Below, one piece after another: positions 48,401 to 60,400 of a DNA stretch of 64,000 nt (within the stretch, counting starts at the first letter, position 1; each line of letters starts with the position of its first letter). Under the pieces are notes generated by a model. It was not told where the DNA came from. It saw only the letters and a list, made by a program, of their open reading frames with translations, and did no database searches. Origin of the DNA: Chrysaora quinquecirrha. Taxonomy: Eukaryota > Cnidaria > Scyphozoa > Semaeostomeae > Pelagiidae. Made by a program: the position numbers and the translations under genes. The stretch covers positions 3,667,437-3,731,436 of the forward strand of contig JACTAT010000021.1 in the NCBI GenBank assembly GCA_014526335.1. The letters run 5' to 3'.

Positions 48401-51400
48401 GCCAAAAAGTAAACCCATGGCTAGACTAAAAAGCCGTAAAATTATACCCTCTAGCGCGGAACATCCCTAGGTACCTTTACTATGGAAGAACCCTCCCCCC
48501 GGGGATCGGCGAGATCTATCTCTTTTTTTACGAGGTTTCTTTTCTAATTATTTATCCGGTTTGCTGATGTGTGATTACTCAGTTCTTTTCTTCACCCTAG
48601 AATAAATATTCGTAACTTATCCGCTATTTTTTTTAATCCAATCTGAAGAGAATCGTTCTTCTTCAATATTATGGAAACAGTATTAGATTAATTGGTGATA
48701 CATGGAGTCGTCGGTTTTTTTTTGCTCTGAATCGGCCTTTCAATTTCCTTTCCTCTTCTCATAATAACCCTAATTTAGGCCCAGACAGCTTTGCCAAATC
48801 CCGATTGGTAAGCTTTCAACAAGGAAGAAATGTAGGCTTAGGGATACAGAGGACGCGCGAATTGTATGATCAAGGATGAAGGGTGCTTTGCCTTTGCTTT
48901 CCTCTTCCTTTTCTCATTATCATCCTTTGATAGGGCCAGACAAAGTTTCATCTAACTAAGTGTCAAGCCTTCCACGGGGAAAAAGGTTGAAAAAGGGATT
49001 AAACAGTACATTGTAGTCCAAAGAGGAGGGAACTCTGTCTCCTTCGTGTGCTCAATAATCGTCGAAGTTTAGTTTTTTTCCCTTTGTAATAAAAACCCTA
49101 ATTTAGGCCCACTGCTGTTTTGCGTCACGAGCGGTTAGCGTCCCAGTTCACTGAACCATTCGAGTCTCACGGAATAAGGGTGAGATTTCCTACGAATCGA
49201 AATCGTAATTCGGTTGACCTGAGGCACCTGCCATACGCGAGCCATACGTTCAGGCCTACCGGAGCCGGGAGCTAATGTGACTGTTGTTCCCTCGCTTTTC
49301 AAGAGAACGACAGAACAGTGAACATTTGATTTCGCATAACACCTAAACTCGTCCCCAGCGTTCAAAGGACCGTTTAAGTAAACGTGTTTAGCAATACATT
49401 TATCTTTTATTGCAGCCTTGTTTGCTGAACAAGATCTGGACGACTATGACATCATATACCCCTCACTTGTATCAGAATCAGGCGATTTCATTTCTCATGG
49501 AGTACACGAACAACACGTCAACCGAATACGACGCTCATTGGATAAAACAGACCAATCAAATACGAGTACACAGCAGCCATTGTTTTATAAATTGAAATTG
49601 AACTCAACTGAAATTCACCTCAACTTAACTATAAATGAAAATCTTGTTTCGGCTGGGTTTGTTATTGAAAGAGAAAGCGGAGCAATCGTACATCACTCGA
49701 CATCATGTTTATATCAAGGCCATATTGCGGGGCAGGAAAATTCTATTGTTGCAATCAGTAATTGCGAAGGATTGGTAAGTGTCTATATCTATTCAGAGTC
49801 GCTTTGAGTTCTTGACATGAGTCCTAGTTATAACTACAACCTTCTATAGTTTGTTGTTGTTGCTGTTGTTGTTGTTGTTGTTGTTGTTGTTTTTGTAGTT
49901 GTTGTTTTTGTTTTTGTTTTTGTAGTTGTTGTTGTTGTTGTTTTTGTAGTTGTTGTTGTTGTGGATCAACTCTTCATCACTAAAAATACTGTTTATATCA
50001 AGGCCACATTGTGCGGCAGGCGAATTCTTAAAAGGACTGGCAATGTTCCCTGTTCATAGTCTTTTAGTTTCTCCAGGCTTCCGACACCTTAGCTAGCTGG
50101 GTGAGATTACGACGCCACAGCGCCTTCACATATCAGTATTCGGCAGACCATTCATCGCAGTAACTGCCTTACTGTGCTTGAATTAGCTGTTGCTGTTGTT
50201 GTTTTTGTTGTTGTTGTTTTGATCATCTCAAACTGAAACTCGTGAACTACAGTTTTTATAAATAAACAACTGGACTTTTGGTCCAGCCCTCAAAGTTGCT
50301 TAAGATATCTGGTATTTCAGCCCTCACAAAATGACTTGTTCCCCCTAAAAATTCTTATTTTGGGTCTTTTCTTGCTTTTCGATGTAATTGACAAGTTTGC
50401 AACGATGTTATTTACAAGGGAAGCTTTCTTACCCAAAACGTTTAGCGAAATGCCAGGCCTAGTTGCTTATTGACCAGTTGCTTATTACAAAAAAGGTGTA
50501 GGCCAGTTGCACACCAAATTTCGCCGCGTCTAGTCAGATAGATTGGATAGAACAACATCATACTAAGTAAAATTTCTCTAGTACACTTTTTTTTCAATAG
50601 CAACTTGACTTTGGTCCAGCCCTCAAGACTTAACATATCTAGGATTTCAGCCGTCACAGAATGCCTGGTACCCCCTAAAACCTCTTATTTTGGCTCTTTT
50701 CTGGCTTCTCAATGTAACTGACAAGTTTGCAAGGATGTACAGTATAAAGAAAGCTATTTTACCAGAAATTTTAGCACAATCTCAGACCTGGTTGCTTATT
50801 GAACAGTTGCTTATTAAAAAAAAAGAGTGTAGCGGAGGTTCTTAAATTTTGGCCGTCTCAGTCATAAGCAGTTTCTTTTGAGTAAATTAGATGGAGAGAT
50901 TATGGATTTTAAAGGGTGTATCTCACAGCCATTGGCTTTGAAAGTATTTAGTAGGTTTAACATTTAATCTCTCAAAACACACAGGGAAAAGCTGGAATTT
51001 CAATCATCATCAAGAACGGGTTGTTTCACATAGGCATTGAATACTTTAAACTAACATATTCATTGATCCCACGATACTTCGTCTTAAGTATCCAAAACAA
51101 CGAGGATGTGCCATGAGAAAGTTGTGTTTCTAAGCGGATTAACAGAGCTGGATCAACCCTCAACCAATAACATATGTTTTAAGGCCATGAGAAGACGCTA
51201 CACGTAATTTTTTTATAAGAAACTCTTTATAAGAAACCCAGAATCTCGAATGGCGAAAAATTTAAGAAACTCCAGTACTGGAATATTTTTGTGTAGGAAA
51301 CTTTTCACCTCAGACAGCGAAAAATTTTCTTTGAATTCCCATTTTTCGTCTGCGATAAAGCATTTCTGCGACAAGCAGGCAAACAGGAAACCCATATGCG

Positions 51401-54400
51401 TTCAAATACGATCGATAAATGGGTTTGGAACATCGTTCAGATAGAATAACTATGTTGCAAATAAAGATATTCAAGAAACTCGTAAGAAATTTTCAGTACT
51501 CAAAATTTTAAGAAGGTTATAGTACTGGATCAATTTTTTAGTTTCTTATAAAAAAATACGTGTATACGTACACGCCTTTCTTAAAAACTATGGCATTTTA
51601 CGGCCTATGGGGTGTTTCTTATTTTGTCTTTTTCATTTGTTGTATTTTCACCGGGTTTCATGTATCAAAATGTTTTCTTTTAGCAAGGTATGGTATTGAC
51701 CGATTTCGGTGAGGATTACATGATAGAACCGGTGCTCGGTTACAAACAGTCCGGAAAGAAAGCCAATCCGCATTTGGTATACAGGGCTGATCATGTGAGA
51801 AAAGCAAGAAGTGTTGGGTCTAGAAAAGACCAGTTGACATGTGGTATTTCAGGTAATAAGTCTATTGATAGCCTTAGCCATTCCCAATAATTCAAAAATA
51901 TTAGTTTGATATCCTTACGTAATCTAATCATGTTCAGTTTTTTAGCCTCCCCCAAACTGAGATCTTTTCCGACGGTCGTGATTTGGGGGCCCCCTGAGCT
52001 CTCCCTAAGCCCCCTCTCGAAATCACTTAAAGTTGCTGCTGCTAGAAGTCGACTAATTGATGTACTTGTATCGTATTGCTGGAAAAGGGGGAAATTAGAA
52101 GGCCCCTGGAAAGCTCTGGGAAACGCACGCGTTGAAAAAAATTTTCAATTTCCCCTGGGAATCAGCCACAAAAGTGCTCCAGTTAAAATAATGACTTTGT
52201 ATGAAAAGCTTTCGAGTAATTTGATTGGCAGGCGCCCTCGGACGCCGCGGAAAAGTTGAAGTCGATCCGACTTTCAAAACGCGCGTAGCGGAGCGTCCAG
52301 AGGCCGCTGCTGTTACAAAAAACATTAAAAATACAATGGCCGCTCCGCTGCGCCCTAAAAAATCAGCTTAGTGGAAAACCAGCTTTAATGCGCCATTGAA
52401 GACGATGATTTAACTCCAAATTTGCATAGCAACTAACTGTGACCCATAACCAAACCTATATTAGCAAAAATCAGGAATATGAATGATGTTTGATTTTGAA
52501 AACAGTATATCACTGTTCTACTTTGACTTATTTTTAATAATTCAACAGATAGTTGAAGGAAATCCTCAGCGTGTGCTAAGAATACGATTAGTCGTCTTTA
52601 TCCAAACATTTAAACTTGTTTCCTGGCTAATTTCGACCAGTAAAATAGATTACGCAATCTCACAGTCAAGTCTTCTTGTTGAATCAGTAATGACACAGTC
52701 AGAGAACTTTCTAACTGGGTTTCTTTGTCGATTTTGTTTGAGTATTTGGAAACAATGCTTCACTGTAAAGGCCTGGCTAAACTAGGAGGCGCGACACTGA
52801 CGTCCCCTCGGTGTCTCCCAGTTTAGCCACCTCGGAAAAATTGTAGGGTGCGAAAAAATTAATAGCAAGAGACACGCAAATGTTTCTGGGAGACAACAGA
52901 AACATTTCTTGTCACAGCGACATGCAAATGACTCGAGGGACATGTTGCTCGCTTGTCACTCGCATGATTAGCCACCCTGGGAGACATACCGAATACAGTG
53001 TCGCGCGCAACAAGTCTAGCCATAGCGTAAAGACACCGAGGGGACATCAATGTCGCATGCGACATGTCTCCTAGTTTAGCCAGGCCTTAAGAGACTGCTT
53101 CGGGATTAAATGCAAAACGCTTTGACGCTTCCGTTTGGCACAAACTAGCTTTCAAGAAATTCGATCTTCGTTGAACTACTTAGGTTCTCCAATAGTTCTA
53201 CACGCTTTTATTTTATGACAATCCTACAATCATGGACAAAATATGTTGAGACAAATACCCACTCATATTGAAGTGGGGTCTGTGTTTGCCCCCCCTCTCC
53301 CATTCAATGTTGATCACTTGTTCATGAATTTCCATGACACGATGTTCCCGCATGATGAATCGCTTACTTCGAATGTGAATGAAACAAAATATCCAACATT
53401 GAAGTGGGGGAGGGGTGTTAGGTGGGGCAATAAGGGAAATGAACGTACTTTTTCTGAATTTTCTCAATAATTTTGTCCATGATTGCTGCTCAAGGTCTGG
53501 TGCTAAAAATCCCCTATTTTTGAGCTGCTCTTTATTCAATTACAGTTCAAAAAATTCCTTAATAGTTCTTAAATCTTAACTGGATGTTTTAGTGTCATGC
53601 CTGTTTTAGAGATGCACTTGTATGTGAGCGAAGCTGAAACTATTCAACGAAACATCTCATAAACACAAGGAATCTTGTTCTCGTTTAAAATCCAACATCA
53701 AGCTCTGGTCAGCCTACCATTTCGGCAGATGTGTTTTGAAGCTTTTTTGCTAGATCTACCTTTTCAGATTTGAGTCTGTCAAAACAAGAATTTTCCGTAA
53801 ATGCCCTAATAAACGCCCAATGCGCTTATTTAATTTTGAGGTTTCAGGGGGGGGCGTTTATTAGAGACGGGCGTTTAATAGAGCATTTACGATACCGAAA
53901 ATACGCCCTTAGCAACTTTGACAGATGTCAAGGCACAAGTCATGGCTCTCCTAGCTGTAGCTAATAGACACCCATAGCTACTGTTGTTAGAATTTATACG
54001 GATTGAAGCTTACACCTCTTTCGTAAAGATATAGGATTTTTGCTAATTTAGATTTTGTCTGTCTTTTAGAAAACGGAAGAACGTTACGAGAAAAAGAGAT
54101 ACTGGGAGATCGAGAGAACTTGAGCGAGCCCTAAGGAGAGCATCGAGAAGACAACGTCGCTCTATTTCAAAGGAGCGATTCGTAGAGACTTTGGTTGTTG
54201 TGGATAAAACAATGCTGTCGTTTTATCATGGACAAAATCTCGAGCAGTATGTCCTAACCGTTATGAATATGGTAGGTAGTGTTTCTGATACTTGACCATT
54301 TTAAAAAGGCCTGGTTCGGCGCGACATTTTTCTGGAAAATGGCGGACATTTTGAGTACGGGAATAACTACGGAAAGTGAGTACGGGAAGTACGGGAATAG

Positions 54401-57400
54401 CTACTACCTGCGTGCAGCGACCTCGATTGCAGTAACTTCAGAAGAGGTAGGGAAGCAAAGTCTGTTTCAAATTCACGTTTTGTTGGAGTGAAAGTGAAAG
54501 AAAGGGTTCAAATCCCAGCTTATCTGCTCAAGAAACATTTCATCAAATATTTTCCTTTTTGTGAGTTACTAACATCTTGTTCTCAGGTTTCTGCAGATAT
54601 TCCCAACTTTTATTGTCGCAGATTCCATGTCTCTCTTTTTCTTCCGTTATTCTTGAATTTGAAACAAAATTTGCTGCACTACCTCTCTTTAAGCGACCGC
54701 AATCCTGGGCGATATATATGGAGAGAATTCCATGCAATCCCGGTCGCTGTATGTAGAGAGGATTCCCCGCAATCCTGGTCGCTGTATGCGGAGAGGATTC
54801 CCTTTTGCAAGTTGTCTGCCATTTTCCAGAAAAACGTCGCGCCGACCCAGACCTCTATGAAAAGGCTTATTGACTATTTTTAGTATATCGGCAGATTTAG
54901 CGATAAAGAAAGAATTGGTTTTCTCACTTGGACCGGCTGAAACTCTTTCGCCACAATTCAGTTTTTCACCACGCTGTATCCTGTTAGCTGATTGGTGAAC
55001 GAACACAATGGCAATTCAATTTCACACTGCTAATTGATGCATTTCGATTCACCTTTTGGTATTCCGTCTGTCGTAGTCAGTTTTGTCAGCTTTTTTCTCT
55101 CTTTGTATTCTGATGAGTGTCTGACGCTTTTTATTGTAATTTTTAACTTAGGTAAAACTCGAAGGCTAGTAATAATTTCGTTTCTTCTCTAGGTCGCTGC
55201 GCTGTATCATGATGCCTCCGTAGGGGCTGCAATAAATATCGTTGTCGTACGTTTATTCATTCTGGATACAGAACCGGTAAGCACTATATGATGATACTGT
55301 TTTGTATTCGTAGTTGAGTGGTCATCATCTTTCTGACCATCAGAGACTCAGTAAAAAGGGAGGAAAGCTTTAGGCCAAAACGTGTCTCCAGTTTCACTGA
55401 ACTCTTATCATAGAGTCGATGTTTAAGCTCCTTGTGTGCACATTTCAAATAAATATTTGCAATTACGTATGAAAAATTATGTTTCACTTTACACATTTCC
55501 TTTTTTTCTTTACCAGAGTTGACCATAAATTTCGACTTTTTTATCGCTCTTTTTTATTAGGAAGACCTAAGCATCACCCATCATGCAGATAATACATTAG
55601 CAAGCTTCTGTGATTGGTCGAATAAAATAAATCCACGCAGTGAATATCATCCTCAGCATCACGATGTTGCTGTTTTGTTAACAAGGTACTGTTCAAAAAT
55701 CAAGTTACATAATCGTATCTAGGTTTAGAGACTGCTTAGGCCCTGGACAAATTAACTGAAAATTTCACTGAACATCGTCCAGAATTGAAGTTCAGTGAAA
55801 AATCCAGTTCATCTGGCCACATTGTTCAGTCACAGTGAATGTTTGATCGAAGTAAAAATGTTTCGTGAACAAAATTTGTTCAGTGGTATGTTCAGTTCAT
55901 TTGGCCACTCAATTAAACGGAACATTCATCCGATATACGCATGTGCTTGGCAGAAACTTTGTCAATTCAATTACAAAATTTCGAATTTAGCGCCAAAATA
56001 ACTACAGGAAAAAGAGGCTGAATATGTTCAGCAAATTTTCAGTGAAATATTCAGTTCATTTGCCTATGGCCTAAAGCAAAGTTTTCCCTATGCTGTCTAT
56101 GGGAGAATTTACTTGTAGTAAAATTCGATTTCCAAAGTTCCTGTGTACTGTGACGTCTCTTAATTCTCTATTTCTAGATTAGATATTTGTCTTGGTATGA
56201 ACAAGCCGTGTGGAACATTAGGTTCGTTGATTTGAAAATTTACAGTTTCTATTCTTTGTATCGTTGGCATATAGAATACAAACACCAATGAACAAGGAAC
56301 AACAGTGAACAGAACCCCAGACATTTCTCAGTTTTATTGCAGAGTGAGGCACGCTTTACTGAAACGACTGCAATTCTGGTCTTTTCAGGTGGAGAGGATT
56401 CCTTACTCAATATATCTACCATTTTCCAGAAAAGGTCGCGCCGACCCAGACCTCTTTGAAAAGGTCTATTGTCTGCTCTTGCTAGTTGGAGATACTTCTT
56501 GTGGTGCGAAGGGACAATTTATATCTCATTCATGACTTGTATTGAGAGTAAAGAAGAACGACATATGCTGCAAGAAATAAGGAACTTTCATATTTCGGGA
56601 TGAGTAATCGCCTGTTCTTTCAATAGAGCTTTTGAAAGAGGTCGGCGCGACATTTTTCTGGACGATGGGGGATACCTTAATCTATATTTACGTTAAAGCT
56701 TTCCCCTTGATCCCTTGTGCTCCAGTTTCTTTGTTTTTCGCTGTTTGAATCAATGCCTCTTGCTGCTCGTTTTAACTTGTGCATTGCTTATCTACAGGTC
56801 TTGCTCAGGTCAATGGGATGTGTTCAAAAGAAAGAAGCTGTAATATTAATGAAGATACTGGTCTCTCTGTTGCGTATACAGTGGCCCATGAACTCGGACA
56901 CAAGTACGTGTACTTAAGCTCTAATGCTATCAAGCATGCCATACCCTTTTATATTTAATATCATTAGTAGCAGAAAGCGCAGCGTAGCTAATACATTTTT
57001 AAGGCTTGAAAATAACAGCCCAAGACGAAAACGGGGCTCCCAGAAAGAAGACCCTAATAACGTTTTCTTTTGCTGCGCTTTGCCATCTTATTCCAAAAGA
57101 ATTGTATTTGAAGTAATCCCCCTTTATCAGCTAGTTTTAAGCGTGTCAATATTCAAGAAGAAACTCTTCCTTCTTTCAAGAATTTTTTCTTTGATTTCGA
57201 AGCATCTCGCTAAGTTATATCTTTAATCTTTCTCGAATCAATGCATCCTAATAGCTGTATTCAATACAGTTGTTTCTACGCTACTTCTTCGACTTAAAAG
57301 TTTTTTAGATTCAGCATGGTTGATAATACTTTGTGACCCTATTCGCCAAGCTTGCTCACAAATATTGCATCATATCTTCAACGTTTGCATTAACACTTAA

Positions 57401-60400
57401 ACTGTTTAAATTTTTCGCGTTTGAACTGTAGTTGAAATTAGTTTTTTGTGGCTCAGACAAGAGCCATTATAGCACGAGCCCTATGGGGAGAACCCATCTA
57501 CTGTAACTGCTGTCTGACTACTGTAACTTAATAATTCGGTGTTTATAACGTTCATTTTTGGCATTCTAGTTTTGGCATGGAACACGATGGCCTAAGCAAT
57601 CCTTGTAAATACGCAATGAATGATGACAGATATATCATGTCACCATCTCAATCATTGTCAAATCATCCTTACATGTGGTCATCTTGCAGTAGAGCTTATA
57701 TAAGGAAATTCTTATTGTAAGTATATAATATAAATGCTTTGTCAAAATCTGCCTTTGCTTCTGTAGCTACCACTCAGCTGCCTTTTAACTTGAGCCTGCA
57801 AAGCAGGTAGCCATTGATACCAAATCAGCCTTGGCAAGACAATATTCTTCCTTCCAAGAATTCATCCGTGGCCCTGAAATCACGTGAACTCCACTGTGGA
57901 GGAGCATCGGGCCTGTCTCATTTTCTGCACAGAGATTCGAAAGTTGAAAAGCAGTTGAAAAGAAATTCTTGACTTTCGCTATCATTAGAGTCCGGGGAAG
58001 TTAGCAGGTTAGCTTCCCATGGCATCCCAAATGCCAGCTGGTGGGGGCTTTACCCAAACTGCTTTTGGCAGCCGCTAATTACCTAGCATGGATATTGAAC
58101 ATAGAGTATAAAAGATACTATTAAATTTGATTTCGAAAAACCATATTTTTAAACGTTTAATTTGATTTATCTTTTTCGCGAAAACCAAGGAATTCATATA
58201 ACCTTAACACAAAGTAGTTTTTACTTTAATCAAATAATAATATAAAAAAGAATAGTGCTCTATAAAATTATGTCCTTTTGTCGTTGTTCAAAGTTAATTT
58301 AAAAATTAGAAACCTTCATCCCAAATTGTTTCACTGTATGGATAGTGAATCAGTGCTAACAATATAATTTTTTTATTGGCTTGTGGTGTCGGGAAAATTT
58401 TTGAGAATTTTACGTAAACTAATAAAGGTCCACGAATAGAATATTTTAAGCTCGTCATTCTAGCTTAATCTAGTTGTGGGTATGGAAAACTGGAATTTTG
58501 AAATTTGGGGTGTTTAAATACAGAATTTTGGTCTTTAATTGGCTACAGTGGATTCTTGGTCATGGAACCCTGATATTTTGGTATTTGTAGTCGATTTTGT
58601 ATAAAAATTTCACAAGACATTTCCTATCATTTTTGTGACAAATTCAATCAGAAAAACTATTTAAAAACCTCTTGGTTTTCGCGTTTTTTATAAGAACAAA
58701 GTTGATAAGAACATAAGACTTCAGGGGCTGGAAAGGTAAGAACATGCTAAGAACATTGCAAGGCTTTGTGAAGCTAGAAACAAATTAGAATTTACATTCT
58801 TAAATGGCGCTAGAAAACAGGTGAACTATCAATCATTGTGAATATATGTGACATTATTACATGTGCGTCCCTTTTCGTAGCAATTATCACCCAATTTGAA
58901 AAACAACAGCTTTTTAAAAAGCAAGAAAATTAAGAACATGTTAAGAACATTTTGAGCCTTCAAATCGGAAAAATTTAGAACATTGCATGGCTTTCTTCAA
59001 TTTCAGTGTTCTTATAAAAAGTGTATGTTTGAGTGGCGTAAAATTCCTGCAATATCTCTCTGGTCTTTGTCCTTGGAGAGGATTCCCTTACTCAAGACGG
59101 CTACCATTTTCCAGAAAAATGTCGCACCCAACCCAGGTCTCTTTGAAAAGGTCTATTATTGATGCAGGTTCCTTGCCTCTCTGTTTTTCAATCTCGTGAA
59201 TTTGAAGAAAAATTGCTCGCTACCTCTTCTAAAACGACCGAAATCCTGTTCGTTGTACACAGAATAGTTCCCTTTACTCTAAATTTCCGCCATGAAATAT
59301 GTTGCTTGCTTCCCTTACTCCATATGCCCGCTATGCAAAATCTCGATGGTATCATGAGGTCTCAGCTAGTGGTTTTTATACATTCATCGATGTACTTTCT
59401 CTTGTAGCAAAGGCTTCGGTTGGTGTTTGGACGATGAGCCCAGCAATCACAAATACGAGTTCTCTTCTGTTTTGCCTGGTGTTATATACGACCTTGATCA
59501 GCAATGCAAAATGAGACATGGTCGACAATCTGGTGTTTGCCACGTGCAATGGGTCAGTAGATTTGTATTTTCTTGTAATGCTTTGCTGTTCCTCGAAAGG
59601 ACTTTAGCTCCACCGTCGCTTCGTTGTTTTCAAAGTGTTACTGCAATATCAGTTACGAGGACTTTTCGCAACATTTCGAATCACTTTTGGAAATCTATGG
59701 AAATCACAAGTTTATGCCGTTGTACATTTTTTCTTCCTGGGGCATTTTTCAGCATGTCCATTTCATACTGAATTCGTCAACTTGTTCATTTCATGCTGTT
59801 GTCTTCTGCATGTTAATTTCGTACTGTATTTGTCAGAAATTCATTTCATGCTTTATTCATTAGCATGTTCATTTCATGTTGTATTCGTCAGCTTGTTCAT
59901 TTCATATTGTATCCGTCAGCATGCTCATTTCTTTCGGTTTGCGTCAGCATGTCCATTTTATGCTGTATTCATCAGCATGTTCATTTCATGTTGTACTCGT
60001 CAGCATATTCATTTCATACTTTATTTGTCAGCACAGTATTCTTAAGCATGTTTATTCCATGCAGTATTCGTCAACATATTCATGACGTACTGTATTGGCA
60101 AATTACGTTAATCCAAACATACATGCTTATAAAAACTCACTGTGAAAAGTTTTTTAAAGGGCATTTATCTTCGAAGTTTTTTGAATTTTCTATTCTCACG
60201 AATCTAATATTTCAGATTCAAGATGGCGACCCATGCTCAAGACTTTGGTGTCGGTTTGAATATCAATCTACAACAACTTGTGTCATGAGAAATAAACCCG
60301 CAGCTGATGGCACCTATTGTAAGCACGGACACGTGAGTAGATTAACTGTTTAATTTTTAGACGCCCTTGGCCATTAAAGCAGCCACTATCATAGCCCATT

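Noticed and set aside
49135..49365. Minus-strand 76-residue frame with Cys residues
   Set aside because: No signal peptide, domain or splice partner. It lies in ADAMTS intron 1 just before exon 2.
50985..51114. Frame after ACACACAG reading [20 protein letters not shown] as an extra ADAMTS exon
   Set aside because: It starts in phase 0 with a fair acceptor, but there is no donor before the stop, and exon 3 already supplies the matching family segment directly after exon 2.
53768..53796. Candidate micro-exon between ADAMTS exons 3 and 4 (acceptor TTTTCAG, donor [19 protein letters not shown])
   Set aside because: It enters in the right phase, but its exit phase does not meet the exon 4 frame, and its donor is the terminus of the short MITE at 53797.
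54231..54246. ATCATGGACAAAAT in ADAMTS exon 4, identical to the TIR core of the MITE at 53227
   Set aside because: The bases encode YHGQN, which this protein family keeps at that place, so the match is better explained as coincidence than as an exonised element.
59865..60353. 162-residue frame with SACSFH-like repeats
   Set aside because: Its first part is the 28-bp minisatellite, and only its last part coincides with ADAMTS exon 11 in frame.
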